DNA of 64,000 nucleotides from Planctomicrobium sp051466335 (GTDB lineage Bacteria > Planctomycetota > Planctomycetia > Planctomycetales > Planctomycetaceae). Shown in pieces: positions 1-9,759 of the stretch. The stretch is from contig NZ_CP195793.1 in NCBI RefSeq assembly GCF_051466335.1, positions 806,001 through 870,000 on the forward strand, read 5' to 3'. The notes below the pieces were generated by a model. That model made no database searches and was not told the DNA's origin. It was given only the letters and a program-made list of their open reading frames with translations. Made by a program: the position numbers and the translations under genes. The stretch's first letter is position 1; each line of letters opens with the position of its first letter.

Positions 1-19
1 AGCATTCTCACGGTCGAGT

Positions 20-1447
20 TCACCTGAGGATGCTCTGTACCACGTGCCCGTGTACATCGGTGAGCCGGAAATCTCGGCCGGCGTGGTGATACGTGAGACG
101 TTCGTGATCAAAGCCCAGGCAGTGAAGAATTGTCGCCTGCAGGTCATGAATGTGAACGGGATCTTCTGTGATGTGGAATCCAAAGTCGTCCGTTTGTCCC
201 AGCTGGATGCCAGGCTTGATCCCTCCGCCGGCGAGCCACATGGTGTACGCCTGCGGGTGATGATCTCTTCCCATTGCTCGTCCTAACGCGGGGTTGTTCT
301 CGACCATCGGTGTTCGGCCGAACTCGCCCCCCCAAATGACAAGTGTCTCATCCAGCAAACCCCGTTGCTTCAAATCGGTGACCAACGCAGCTGATCCCTG
401 GTCAGTCGCGGCGCAGTTCCCTTTCGTGTTTCCTTCCACGTCAGCGTGGGCGTCCCAACCTTCATGGAACAGCGTAACGTAGCGAACGCCTCTCTCAATC
501 ATTCTGCGAGCCAACAGGCACGAACGGGCGAATGATGGAACATCGGGTGCGCATCCATACAGTGCCAATGTCTGCGCGGTTTCGGAGGAAAGGTCCGTCA
601 GATCCGGAGCACTTTGTTGCAACTGGGAGGCCATCTCGAATGAAGCGATTCGAGTGGAGATTTCGGCATCACCAGTGACATCCAATCGTCGGGAGTTCAG
701 GTTGTTAACGAGTTGGAATGTCTCTGCTTGTAGTTTGTCTGAGACACCTGCAGGATTCTGGACATTCAGAATCGGAGGTCCAGAGGCTCGAAGCGGGGTG
801 CCGGTATAGATTGTTGGAAGGAATCCGCTGGACCATAGACTGCTTCCACCGGACAAACCAGATCCGGTGCTCATGACGATATAGGCTGGCAGGTCCTGAC
901 TTTCGGCTCCCAGTCCATAGAGCGCCCATGACCCTAATGACGGCCGACCGGGTTGAGAAAACCCCGTGTTAAAAAATATCTGTGCGGGAGCGTGATTGAA
1001 TTGATCGGTCGTCACGCTGTGGATCAGACAGATGTCGTCCACAACTTTTGACAAATGCGGCAACGCGGAGGAGATCTGCGCCCCTGAATCGCCATGTTGA
1101 GAGAAGGGAAATCGCCCCCCCATGACGGCAGCGTCAGGCCGAATGAAGGCATAACGCTGATTTCCAATCACTGATGGAGGTAATGGTTTTCCTTCAAATT
1201 CCGTGAGGACTGGCTTGGGGGTGAACAACTCGATCTGACTGGGACCGCCAGCCATAAAGAGATGGATCACTGCTTTCGCCTTTCCCGGGAAATGGGGTAA
1301 ACGGGGGGCCAAAGGGTTTTCTCGCACTGCGGCATTGACCACGCTCGTCGCTGAATTGGCGAGAAGGCCAGCCAGTGCCATCTTCCCAAGGCCGACACCG
1401 CACTGCTGCAAAAAGTAACGGCGGGCAATCTGGTTTGTCATCCACAT
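20..1447 (-). CDS. DUF1501 domain-containing secreted protein
   Basis: DUF1501 proteins are sulfatase/alkaline-phosphatase-fold-like exported proteins of unknown substrate, expanded in Planctomycetes and usually encoded next to PSCyt/PSD1 proteins, as here. The 475-residue product begins with a twin-arginine-like segment (RRYFLQQCG) followed by a hydrophobic stretch ending near VVNA, so Tat export is likely. Family motifs seen include GWDAH, WGGEFGRTP and GRDHHPQAYTMWLAGGG in the C-terminal half. An AAAAGGG sequence 8 nt upstream supports the ATG at 1447; a second ATG at 1441 is possible. It lies 67 bp downstream of the PSCyt gene on the same strand, so the two probably form an operon. The biochemical role is unknown. 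Confidence 0.93.
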   Translation of the reverse strand: MWMTNQIARRYFLQQCGVGLGKMALAGLLANSATSVVNAAVRENPLAPRLPHFPGKAKAVIHLFMAGGPSQIELFTPKPVLTEFEGKPLPPSVIGNQRYAFIRPDAAVMGGRFPFSQHGDSGAQISSALPHLSKVVDDICLIHSVTTDQFNHAPAQIFFNTGFSQPGRPSLGSWALYGLGAESQDLPAYIVMSTGSGLSGGSSLWSSGFLPTIYTGTPLRASGPPILNVQNPAGVSDKLQAETFQLVNNLNSRRLDVTGDAEISTRIASFEMASQLQQSAPDLTDLSSETAQTLALYGCAPDVPSFARSCLLARRMIERGVRYVTLFHEGWDAHADVEGNTKGNCAATDQGSAALVTDLKQRGLLDETLVIWGGEFGRTPMVENNPALGRAMGRDHHPQAYTMWLAGGGIKPGIQLGQTDDFGFHITEDPVHIHDLQATILHCLGFDHERLTYHHAGRDFRLTDVHGHVVQSILR

Positions 1448-1514
1448 GATCGGAACCCTTTTAACAAACGAAACTGATGACGATTCACGTTGGAGTGTTG
1501 TGGCACAACCGGGA

Positions 1515-4500
1515 TCAATTTCGTGTGATTGCTTCGTCCAGACTCAGAATTGCTCTGCTCAAGGCGACCCATGCCGCCAGTTCTGTCGCTTCATCTCCCT
1601 GAACACCCGCGAGTGATTCAGCCAGATTCCCGTTCTCTGCGAAGTATGTTTTCTGGGCCTGAACAAAGGTTGTCAATTGATCCAACTCGTCCGTCTCAAC
1701 GGGACGCGTGACGACCAATCGGAAGATTCGCTCCGCTTTCGCCCGATCGTCACCCGGTGTCGCGACCGCTCTTTGGGCCAAACCGCGAGCAGCCTCAACG
1801 AACATCGGATCGTTCAGCAGCGTGAGCCCTTGGATCGCGGTGTTCGAGACATCGCGTTTCGCGAGACACGCTTCGCCACTGGGAGCATCGAAAGTGGAAT
1901 ACATAGCGAAGGGAGCGGTTCGCTTGATGAATGTGTATACACTTCGTCGATAGCGGTCATTCCCGGCACTCGCGTGCCATTTGGGATTTCCATAGGCAGC
2001 TTCCGTCACCCCTTCTGGCTGGGGAGGGTAAACGGGTGGGCCGCCCAGTTGGTGTGTCATCAGCCCACTCGCGACGAGAGCGGAATCGCGAATGACTTCC
2101 GCTTCCATTCGCATGCGTGGCCCGCGTGTGAGGAAATGATTGGAAGGATCTTTTTCAAGAAGTTCCGGGGTGACAACGGAGGACTGGCGATAGGTTCGGC
2201 TCGTGACAATCAGCCGATGAAGAGCTTTCATGTCCCAACCTGATTCCATGAACTCAACCGCAAGCCAGTCTAGCAAGTCAGGATGAGACGGCGTGGCACC
2301 CTGGAAGCCGAAGTCTTGAACTGTCGCAACCAGACCGGTGCCAAAAAAAGCACCCCATTGCCGATTCACAAATACGCGTGCTGTGAGCGGATGATCGCGA
2401 GCAACCAACCACTGAGCGAAGGTGAGTCGATTCAGCGGCACCCCTTCGGGAATCGGGTTGAGAAAGCTCAACGTCAACGGAGGAATCTGTTCCTTCGGTT
2501 GCAGGAATTCTCCGCGGTGACGAAGAAATGTCGGGCGAGGATTCTGCTCGGGACGCTCCTGAAAGACCAGAGTTGTGAGAGACGGAGCAGGGGACATCAA
2601 CTTTCGGATCTCGGATGCGTGTTTGGCGAGTTCCGGAGCCTGCAAGTAAAAGCCCTGGCGAATTTTCTCCTGCTCATCCTCTGTCACGGCATCCTGACAC
2701 AATAGCTGATCGACTTCCTCTGACACGTCCAAGGCGACGGGGTCGGCTGCGGAGGTCGCCGAGATGCGGAATTTCCCAAGCGAAGAGGCAAAGTGCCTTC
2801 CGAAAATGAGTTTCAATTCAACGTGAGTGAGATCCACCGGTGTCGCTAGTTTGAAGACTGCGGTCAGCCGTTCACCCTGTCTTCCGACGACACTCCATCC
2901 GGTTTGGCGGTCACCATCGATGGCCATCATTGCGGTCGCGGGATTGGCCCCAAAGCCGTTCTTTGCATAACTCTCCGAGGCACCCTGAAACGCAACCGGA
3001 ATCCCTGCGTTCTGGAGACTGATCTCCGTTAAAAAGAAATCACCTTTGGTTCCTTCGTAGTAAGTCATTCCGGGGCCACCACCCGGTAGGCGATTGTCTG
3101 GGAGAGCTTCGATCCGAATCGCTGTGACCTGTTTCAGATCTGATCGGGCTTGAATGACGTATTGATCTTCTTTCGTCGTGTCACCAGTGACGAAAATGAC
3201 CCCGTCCTCTTCCAATGTCAGCAATGGAAGGTTGGACGACATTTTTGTCGGCTCAATGATGGTCCATTTCGCTGCCCGCTGACGCTCACGTTGATACCAT
3301 TGTTGAAAGGCTGCTTCTGCCAATTCTGCAGCAACAGGAGCAGGTTCACCAGCTTGTTCCGGAGTCGGCCATTGACTTGGGAGTTGTCGGATGAGTTCAT
3401 TCAGCCGCGCCGCTTTTGCCTGCTCCGCTGCTTCGTCGGGGGCTGACTGAAGTGGGAGTTCCACCTCGTCAGCGTTGTCCAGGCATGCCATCATCCCAAA
3501 GTATTCGCGGTGAGAGATGGGGTCGTACTTGTGGTCATGGCACTGGGCGCAACCTGTGGTCAGTCCCAGCCAGGTTGTCCCTGTCGTCGCAACTCGGTCT
3601 GTCATAGCATAAAAGCGGAACTCCAAAGGGTCGATTCCCCCTTCTTCGTTCAACATCGTGTTGCGGTGAAAGCCTGTCGCGATCCGGTCAGATTCCGTTG
3701 CATTTGGAAGGAGGTCCCCTGCGATTTGCTTGACGGTGAATTCGTCGAACGGCATGTTCTGATTGAGTGCGTTGATGACCCAATCTCGGTACGGCCAGAT
3801 GGTTCGATTGCGGTCTTTTTCGTACCCATTGGTGTCGGCATAGCGCGCCAGATCTAACCATCTTCGGGCCCAACGCTCCCCATATGCATCGCTCGCAAGT
3901 AGTTGATCGACTCTCTTTTCGTATGCATCGGGGCTGGTGTCACGCGCAAACTCGTCCGCCTCTTCCGGGGTTGGTGGAAGACCGGTCAGATCGAGCGAAA
4001 CTCGGCGAAGCAATGTGTACCGGTCAGCTTCTGCGGAAGGGGAGAACCCGATGGATGTCAGTTTCCTTTCGATGAATCGGTCAATGACATGGTCCGACCA
4101 TTTCGTCACCGGTGGGACTTCAGAACGCTGCGGCGGGATGAACGCCCAATGTGGCTGCCAGTCGGCTCCCTGTTCCACCCACTTCTGCAGAATCGTCTTT
4201 TCCTGCTCGGTCAGGTCTTTCTTGGCGAACGGAGGAGGCATGCGCACGTCGTCATCGTGCGAGAGGATGCGTGCGAGAACTTCGCTGTTGTTCGGATCAC
4301 CAGGAGTGATCGGGAGCAGCCCGTTGTGCTCTGAGAACAATCCCTCACGCGTGTCTAACCGCAGGCCAGCTTCACGGGTTTCTGGATCGAAACCGTGGCA
4401 CTTGAAACAGCGGTTAGAAAGAATCGGTCGTACATCTCGACTGAAACTGACGCGGGCTTCTGGAGGCTCAGCCTGGAGCAATTCCGTTGAGACAAAAATT

Positions 4501-4550
4501 ACCGCAAATGCGAACACGAAAACTGAGGCACGTCTCACGAAAACCCTCAC
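1515..4550 (-). CDS. PSCyt1-PSCyt2-PSD1 (DUF1549/DUF1553) secreted cytochrome-like protein
   Basis: A 1011-residue planctomycete-type protein with an N-terminal signal peptide (about residues 1-27). The planctomycete cytochrome c domain carries CFKCH (C48, C51, H52) and a distal MPPP ligand region. DUF1549 follows (about 145-345), with the typical WLDLARYADTNGYEKD and a second CxxCH (C334, C337, H338). An intermediate beta-rich region (about 430-620) and C-terminal DUF1553 (about 690-980) complete it. The CxxCH motifs suggest heme binding in the periplasm, but the substrate is unknown; such genes are often near polysaccharide or sulfatase genes. The start is a GTG at 4550; a GTG at 4538 with a better-placed AGGG is an alternative. 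It is the upstream partner of the DUF1501 gene. Confidence 0.93.
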   Translation of the reverse strand: MRVFVRRASVFVFAFAVIFVSTELLQAEPPEARVSFSRDVRPILSNRCFKCHGFDPETREAGLRLDTREGLFSEHNGLLPITPGDPNNSEVLARILSHDDDVRMPPPFAKKDLTEQEKTILQKWVEQGADWQPHWAFIPPQRSEVPPVTKWSDHVIDRFIERKLTSIGFSPSAEADRYTLLRRVSLDLTGLPPTPEEADEFARDTSPDAYEKRVDQLLASDAYGERWARRWLDLARYADTNGYEKDRNRTIWPYRDWVINALNQNMPFDEFTVKQIAGDLLPNATESDRIATGFHRNTMLNEEGGIDPLEFRFYAMTDRVATTGTTWLGLTTGCAQCHDHKYDPISHREYFGMMACLDNADEVELPLQSAPDEAAEQAKAARLNELIRQLPSQWPTPEQAGEPAPVAAELAEAAFQQWYQRERQRAAKWTIIEPTKMSSNLPLLTLEEDGVIFVTGDTTKEDQYVIQARSDLKQVTAIRIEALPDNRLPGGGPGMTYYEGTKGDFFLTEISLQNAGIPVAFQGASESYAKNGFGANPATAMMAIDGDRQTGWSVVGRQGERLTAVFKLATPVDLTHVELKLIFGRHFASSLGKFRISATSAADPVALDVSEEVDQLLCQDAVTEDEQEKIRQGFYLQAPELAKHASEIRKLMSPAPSLTTLVFQERPEQNPRPTFLRHRGEFLQPKEQIPPLTLSFLNPIPEGVPLNRLTFAQWLVARDHPLTARVFVNRQWGAFFGTGLVATVQDFGFQGATPSHPDLLDWLAVEFMESGWDMKALHRLIVTSRTYRQSSVVTPELLEKDPSNHFLTRGPRMRMEAEVIRDSALVASGLMTHQLGGPPVYPPQPEGVTEAAYGNPKWHASAGNDRYRRSVYTFIKRTAPFAMYSTFDAPSGEACLAKRDVSNTAIQGLTLLNDPMFVEAARGLAQRAVATPGDDRAKAERIFRLVVTRPVETDELDQLTTFVQAQKTYFAENGNLAESLAGVQGDEATELAAWVALSRAILSLDEAITRN

Positions 4551-4667
4551 TCCTCATTCAGATGAATGAGCCGATGAACATCCCCTCAGGATTTCTCTGA
4601 GAGAACCCCCGTTACGTGTTGAGTTCAAACACGTTTTCAACCAGGGAAATTATAGGGGGCGACGGGT

Positions 4668-4705
4668 GGGAATGCCACGATTCCATGAGTAAACATGGCA
4701 TTCCC
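4668..4705 (-). terminator. Possible hairpin after the DUF1559 gene
   Basis: A 10-bp perfect inverted repeat (GGGAATGCCA / TGGCATTCCC) with an 18-nt loop lies 20 bp past the stop codon of the DUF1559 gene. No T-tract follows on the minus strand, so intrinsic termination is uncertain; it may only protect the mRNA 3' end. Confidence 0.35.
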
Positions 4706-4724
4706 TGTGTGTCACAGGTCCTGC

Positions 4725-5849
4725 TTAGAACGAGACCACTTCACCACCATTTGGGGTTCCCATGTTTCCCCAGGTCCCGAATGGACTCGGTCCTGACGAA
4801 ACAGCTCGGGCGTTCTGATTCCCTGTATCGATGTTGGAACTAATGAACCGAACCGAACCATCCATCATCCCGACGTTGACTCCGCCGGTATGACGGCTGT
4901 TTGGTGGAAAGACTCCCCAGTCGTTGTCTGGATTTCCACCGTAGGCACACATTGGAGAATTGGGGGGCGTCATTGTTGTAAAACCGTTCACCCCACTCCA
5001 TCCGGATGTAAATAACAATCCTCGCCACGAATTCGAGGCATAAGCTGGATCAAACCGATTGGCGTCGACCCGCGGCAACAGTGTCATGCAGTTGAAGGGA
5101 ACGCCGTGAGGGGTCCCATCCCAAAGAGCATCCAACCTCGCGACATTCGCACGAATGTCATTGCCGCCTTTTGTGTCAGGGGACAGACATTCGCTGACGG
5201 CAACCGTGTTACTTGTGCCGTCGACAACATCCCTCATTTTCTTTCTGACCCGGTAGAACATGCCTCTCGCAATGGTCTTGCGATGCGAATCGCTCCCCGG
5301 CATGTGTCCTTGGGTCCAAAGTCCATCTCCCAAGGAAAAGACGTAGCTGTTGAGTGGAGCCGTTCTCCCGTTGAATGTTGGGTCTGTCTGCCGAGTTCCC
5401 GAGTTGGAAGGACATTTCACATTACTCAAATCTGTGGCGTAAACCTGATCCACATTCCAGGGGGCCCCGAGCGCAAGAGGAGTGACCGAGTCGATTGCGT
5501 TGTAAAGCGGGGCTTGTTCGATATACGGCAGCAGATAGACCATCGTTCCAACGCGACCACCATTTCCTCCATCGGGGTTATCGAACTTCCCGTACATCCC
5601 ATCGCCTCCTGCGGGAAATTCATTGTAGGTGTCGTGGAAGTTGTGAAGTGCGAGGACCACTTGCTTGATGTTGTTTAAGCATTGGGATCGGCGAGCTGCT
5701 TCACGAGCTTGCTGGACAGCAGGCAACAATAGCGACACAAGAACGGCGATAATGGCGATGACAACCAGGAGTTCGATGAGCGTAAAGCCGCTCCGTGGTC
5801 GTGGAATCTTCCTCATATGAGTGGAAGATCTGCGGTTGTGTGACAGCAT
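4725..5849 (-). CDS. DUF1559 domain-containing protein with type II pseudopilin-like N-terminus
   Basis: The product has the prepilin methylation motif RSGFTLIELLVV (cleavage expected between G21 and F22 from this start), a hydrophobic helix and the AREAARRSQCLNNIKQ segment typical of the DUF1559 (SBP_bac_10-like) family, which is hugely expanded in Planctomycetes. The C-terminal part contains the family's GVNVGMMDGSVRFIS motif. It is probably an exported, pilin-like or surface protein; its role is not known. The open frame extends upstream to 5972 and would overlap the lipoprotein gene. ATG 5849 with GGAG 10 nt upstream is preferred, ATG 5816 is also possible. It lies 49 bp after the lipoprotein gene, likely co-transcribed. 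Confidence 0.92.
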   Translation of the reverse strand: MLSHNRRSSTHMRKIPRPRSGFTLIELLVVIAIIAVLVSLLLPAVQQAREAARRSQCLNNIKQVVLALHNFHDTYNEFPAGGDGMYGKFDNPDGGNGGRVGTMVYLLPYIEQAPLYNAIDSVTPLALGAPWNVDQVYATDLSNVKCPSNSGTRQTDPTFNGRTAPLNSYVFSLGDGLWTQGHMPGSDSHRKTIARGMFYRVRKKMRDVVDGTSNTVAVSECLSPDTKGGNDIRANVARLDALWDGTPHGVPFNCMTLLPRVDANRFDPAYASNSWRGLLFTSGWSGVNGFTTMTPPNSPMCAYGGNPDNDWGVFPPNSRHTGGVNVGMMDGSVRFISSNIDTGNQNARAVSSGPSPFGTWGNMGTPNGGEVVSF

Positions 5850-5898
5850 GATAGAACAGCTCCGATGCCCGAGAATGAAGAAGAAATCAAAGACGTCG

Positions 5899-6393
5899 TT
5901 ATTTCGGAAACGTTTGCAAGACTCGTACTGCTGCTCCAACGTCGAAAGACTGTTTCGATCGCCCTTTCTCAACCGTCAGCTCAAGGGGCGTGGACGCAGG
6001 GCTCGAAAACTTCAGATCGACGAGGTTTGCGGTCCCCGTCGAATTCGCTGCGGGTTTTGAATTCAAGTTTGAGAGGTCAGTTCCGGAAGTCGGTGGGATT
6101 TCGAGCTTGGAAATGAGAACCTTGTATTTTCCGGCGGGAACTCCGTGGAATTCGCCAATCGTTTTGAGAACCGCGACCCCGTTCTCGTCTGTCGCTCCTC
6201 CGCAACTCCACTTTAAGTCGTTCGAGTCAGATACGAGCCTCACCAACGCTCCTGCGAGCGGCTTCCCGTCTTGGATCACTGTGACTTCCGCGGGGTGAAG
6301 TTCAGGGAGCCCGTCTGGCCGCTTTTCCTGCCGGCAGCCAACGAGATTCAACAATGTTGGGATCAAGAGACAGCAGATAAAGCGGAATCGCAT
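5899..6393 (-). CDS. Small lipoprotein, carboxypeptidase-regulatory/transthyretin-like
   Basis: A 164-residue product with a lipoprotein signal: hydrophobic N-terminus and LNLVGC lipobox with C20 as the lipidated residue. The remainder resembles the beta-sandwich carboxypeptidase regulatory-like (transthyretin-like) proteins that commonly accompany DUF1559 genes in Planctomycetes: HPAEVTVIQDGKPLAGALV, then GGATDENGVAVL and a VPAGKYKVLISK strand. It is likely anchored in an envelope membrane; binding partner unknown. It is upstream of and probably co-transcribed with the DUF1559 gene, the reverse of the more usual order. No clear Shine-Dalgarno sequence precedes the ATG. Confidence 0.85.
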   Translation of the reverse strand: MRFRFICCLLIPTLLNLVGCRQEKRPDGLPELHPAEVTVIQDGKPLAGALVRLVSDSNDLKWSCGGATDENGVAVLKTIGEFHGVPAGKYKVLISKLEIPPTSGTDLSNLNSKPAANSTGTANLVDLKFSSPASTPLELTVEKGRSKQSFDVGAAVRVLQTFPK

Positions 6394-7097
6394 GAGGAGA
6401 ACCCAATCGATCGTTTAATGTAAGTGAGCATCCAAGTATCAACGCGGTGTGAGCGGCTCGGCGAACTTTGTTATTTCTATTTGTTCATGTTCTTAAATAA
6501 GTGTAAGTTTTGATTGAAGTCGCATCAATGCCTTTTGAGTTGTTGGGTCTCGCGACTCCGGCACTCTGAACCGACAGACAATCGATTCACCTCAGAATGC
6601 GATCTTGGAAGCCCTAGGAATCAGTTCTCGCTGACTGCGAATGGACGTCGCGACTCAATTTCTTGAGAACAATTGCGCGATTGGTGAGCATGGCATGAGA
6701 GTGGGGTGCTTAATTGGAGGGCATTTTCGTGGGGTTGTTTTCTCGTTGGCCCGTCAGTTTTCCATTTTAACGGCGAGGATTTGCGGACTTCCTGCAGAAC
6801 CGCCTGTTTGATTAGCAATTCGGTTAGTCTCAGCGAATTGGTATCAAAACTGCGAGTGACGAGGTTCCCGGAGGCCAGGAATACGCGAAAATCGATCAGA
6901 AACAGGCTTCCGTTAAGACGTGAAGCGGCGACGTGAAGAATTTCGTGGTCCAGATAGCTCCGACCGAATTTCATCTCATCTCAAATTTTCAAAACAAGAC
7001 AATGACATCTAGACAGGATCATGCAGTGCAAAGAAACTCAGCCCTCGATGGATGAGTCTGTACTGCTGATTTCGCCCAATACCAAGTCGCCCGATCC
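6394..7097. other. 704-bp intergenic region, divergent
   Basis: This separates the minus-strand lipoprotein gene from the plus-strand ATP-grasp cluster and must hold promoters for both. A minus-strand open frame (6621-6974, 117 codons) has no recognisable domain or Shine-Dalgarno sequence and I do not call it. I see no tRNA, strong hairpin or repeat. Confidence 0.6.
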
Positions 7098-8579
7098 ATG
7101 AGCACATCACATCACTTCCATAGCTACCAAACAGATCAGTTCTACGATGAACTCTTTGAATCGAATGGAAAGCCGAGGCCTGGAAGTCGGCTGCTCATCG
7201 ACAAAATCAATTCACTTGAAGACGGAGATCTGAAATCGCGTCAGGAAGCGATCGAACGTGCACTGCTTCGCATGGGGATCACGTTTGCAGTCTATGGTGA
7301 CAACGAAGGGACAGAGAAAATCTTCCCGTTTGACATTGTTCCCCGCATCGTCGAAGCATTCGAATGGGCACACATTGAAGCGGGACTCAAGCAGCGCATC
7401 AAAGCGCTGAACATCTTCATCAACGATATTTATCACGATCAGGACATTATTAATGAAGGGCTGATCCCGCGGCCGATTTTTGAAAAGGCGAAGTCCTATA
7501 GAAAGGTCTGCCACGGGCTGAACCCACCTCGCGGAATCTGGTGCCATATCACTGGAACCGATCTTGTCCGCCATGGGGATGGCGCGATTTACGTCCTTGA
7601 GGACAATCTCCGCTGCCCTTCAGGTGTCTCGTACGTTCTTCAGAATCGCCAATTGATGCAGCGGACCTTTCCGAACATCTTCGCTGCGTCACAGATTCGC
7701 CCGGTCAACGACTACGCAAGCCATCTCTACGAAACTCTTGTTCATCTTGCTCCAGATCACACGAATGAGCCAACCGTCGTTGTGCTGACGCCGGGTATTT
7801 ACAACTCAGCGTACTATGAGCATTCATTCCTTGCTCAGCAGATGGGAGTGGAACTCGTCGAAGGTCGTGATCTGGTCGTGAAAGACGGTTTTGTCTACAT
7901 GCGAACGACCGATGGCTTCCAGCGAGTCGACGTCATCTATCGCCGAATTGACGACGACTTCATCGATCCCCAGGCTTTCCGTGCAGACTCCATGCTCGGC
8001 GTGCCGGGACTGATGGAAGTTTATCGAAATGGTCGTGTGGCACTGGCCAATGCCCCCGGGACAGGGATTGCCGATGACAAAGTGATTTACGCCTACGTTC
8101 CGGACATGATTCGCTTTTATCTGAACGAGGAGCCAATCCTCCCGAATGTTCCAACATATATCTGCGATCGGGAAGACGATCGAAAATACGTCTTGGAACA
8201 TCTTCATGAGTTAGTCGTCAAAGCGGCAAACGAAGCGGGTGGATATGGCATGTTGATTGGTCCACATTCCACGAAAGAGCAGCAAGCGGAGTTCGCTCAC
8301 AAAATTCAGGAAGACCCAAGAAATTACATCGCTCAGCCGACATTGTCACTCTCTCGAGTTCCGACGATGATCGATGATCATTTTGAAGGACGGCATGTCG
8401 ATCTGCGACCTTACATTCTTTACGGAAAATCGATCTGGGTGCTTCCGGGAGGGTTGACGAGAGTTGCATTGAAGAAAGGGTCGCTGGTCGTCAATTCTTC
8501 ACAAGGAGGAGGGAGTAAGGACACCTGGGTCATCGCCCGGCATGGGGAGCAGACGCAAGATCAGACCGTGAGTCTTTGA
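7098..8579 (+). CDS. Circularly permuted type 2 ATP-grasp protein
   Basis: A 493-residue member of the circularly permuted ATP-grasp family (COG2308, formerly DUF404/DUF407), predicted to catalyse ATP-dependent carboxylate-amine ligation. Family signatures are visible: EDNLRCPSGVSYVLQNR near residue 168, VDVIYRRIDDDFIDP near 277, and IADDKVIYAYVPDMIRFYL near 322, followed by conserved basic and acidic residues in DREDDRKYVLEHL and LRPYILYG. No signal peptide is seen, so it should act in the cytoplasm. It is the first gene of a five-gene same-strand cluster and is followed 70 bp later by a separate alpha-E gene, the usual partner. No biochemical substrate is established for the family. Confidence 0.93.
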   Translation: MSTSHHFHSYQTDQFYDELFESNGKPRPGSRLLIDKINSLEDGDLKSRQEAIERALLRMGITFAVYGDNEGTEKIFPFDIVPRIVEAFEWAHIEAGLKQRIKALNIFINDIYHDQDIINEGLIPRPIFEKAKSYRKVCHGLNPPRGIWCHITGTDLVRHGDGAIYVLEDNLRCPSGVSYVLQNRQLMQRTFPNIFAASQIRPVNDYASHLYETLVHLAPDHTNEPTVVVLTPGIYNSAYYEHSFLAQQMGVELVEGRDLVVKDGFVYMRTTDGFQRVDVIYRRIDDDFIDPQAFRADSMLGVPGLMEVYRNGRVALANAPGTGIADDKVIYAYVPDMIRFYLNEEPILPNVPTYICDREDDRKYVLEHLHELVVKAANEAGGYGMLIGPHSTKEQQAEFAHKIQEDPRNYIAQPTLSLSRVPTMIDDHFEGRHVDLRPYILYGKSIWVLPGGLTRVALKKGSLVVNSSQGGGSKDTWVIARHGEQTQDQTVSL

Positions 8580-8649
8580 TGTGTCTGTGCGTCATCAATA
8601 ACGCCCCGTTCGCTTTGATTAATTCGTTGAAAATAGATACCGAAATATC

Positions 8650-9630
8650 ATGCTGAGCCGAGTTGCTGAATCAGTTTATTGGATGGCTCGATACATTGAA
8701 CGAGCAGAGAATCTGGCGAGATTTATCGATGTTTCGATGAACCTGATCCTAGATCAACCCGACAGCGCCCGACAACAATGGGAACCGCTGATTTTTGCAA
8801 CTGGGGATGAGGAAGTCTTCAAGGAACGGTACGGAGAAGCGACTTCCGAGAGCGTGATCCAGTTTCTGGTTTACGATCGCGAGAATCTGAACTCCATCAT
8901 CAGTTCACTGATTATGGCGCGGGAAAACGCCCGCAGCGTCCGTGAAGTCATTTCGTCGGAGTCATGGGAAAAGATCAACGAGTTCTACCATTTCGTGCGA
9001 GACTCTTCCAAAGGGAATCGCTCGATGGAGGAACTTGCCGATTTCTTCGCAGCGATCAAGGATCGCAGTCATCTCTTTAATGGCACTCTGGACGCGACGT
9101 TGTCACACGCGAGAGCGTGGCACTTTGTGAATCTCGGTCGTCTGCTCGAACGTGGCGACAAAACCAGCCGAATTCTTGACGTGAAGTATTTTACTCTCCT
9201 ACCGCATCTACAGGATGTTGGAACGACCGTCGATGACCTCCAGTGGTCCTCCGTACTCCGTTCGGTGAGTGCGTTCGAGATGTACCGAAAGCGTTACCAC
9301 AGCATCACCATCCATCGGGTTGTTGAATTCCTGATTCTCGATAACAACTTTCCGAGAGCAATCCGGTTTTGTCTGGATCGGGCTGACATTTCGCTGCACG
9401 AAATCAGCTCGACGCCATTGGGAACCTATCGTAACGGCGCTGAACAGTTGCTGGGCCGCCTCAAGGCCGAACTGGCCTACACGGATGTCGACACGATCAT
9501 TAATCAGGGACTCCACGAGTTCATTGACTCGCTGCAGATCAAACTCAATGCGATTGGTGAAGCGATTCACGAAACCTTCTTCACACTCCGTTCAATTGAA
9601 TCGATTCAACGTCAATCACAGTCTCAGTGA
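8650..9630 (+). CDS. Alpha-E domain-containing protein
   Basis: A 326-residue all-helical protein of the alpha-E (COG2307, DUF403) family. Diagnostic segments are LSRVAESVYWMARYIERAEN at the N-terminus (residues 2-21), ENARSVREVISSESWEKIN around residue 90, and WHFVNLGRLLERGDKTSRI around 157. Alpha-E proteins are found next to or fused to circularly permuted ATP-grasp domains; their function is unproven, with suggested roles as a scaffold or accessory to the ligase. Here it is a stand-alone protein between the ATP-grasp gene and the transglutaminase-DUF2126 gene. The start is the ATG at 8650, without an obvious Shine-Dalgarno sequence. Confidence 0.93.
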   Translation: MLSRVAESVYWMARYIERAENLARFIDVSMNLILDQPDSARQQWEPLIFATGDEEVFKERYGEATSESVIQFLVYDRENLNSIISSLIMARENARSVREVISSESWEKINEFYHFVRDSSKGNRSMEELADFFAAIKDRSHLFNGTLDATLSHARAWHFVNLGRLLERGDKTSRILDVKYFTLLPHLQDVGTTVDDLQWSSVLRSVSAFEMYRKRYHSITIHRVVEFLILDNNFPRAIRFCLDRADISLHEISSTPLGTYRNGAEQLLGRLKAELAYTDVDTIINQGLHEFIDSLQIKLNAIGEAIHETFFTLRSIESIQRQSQSQ

Positions 9631-9759
9631 GAACTGCAATACAGTGAAAACTGTAATTCTGACAGTTGCGAACTCATTGCGAAGACAGCCAACACTTAAG
9701 ACCGGGAATGGCGATTCAGTCCTCCGTCATTCCCCAACACAACAGGTTGAGACACCTAC

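Noticed and set aside
6621..6974. 117-codon minus-strand frame upstream of the ATP-grasp cluster
   Set aside because: No domain, signal, membrane segment or Shine-Dalgarno sequence; composition looks non-coding.
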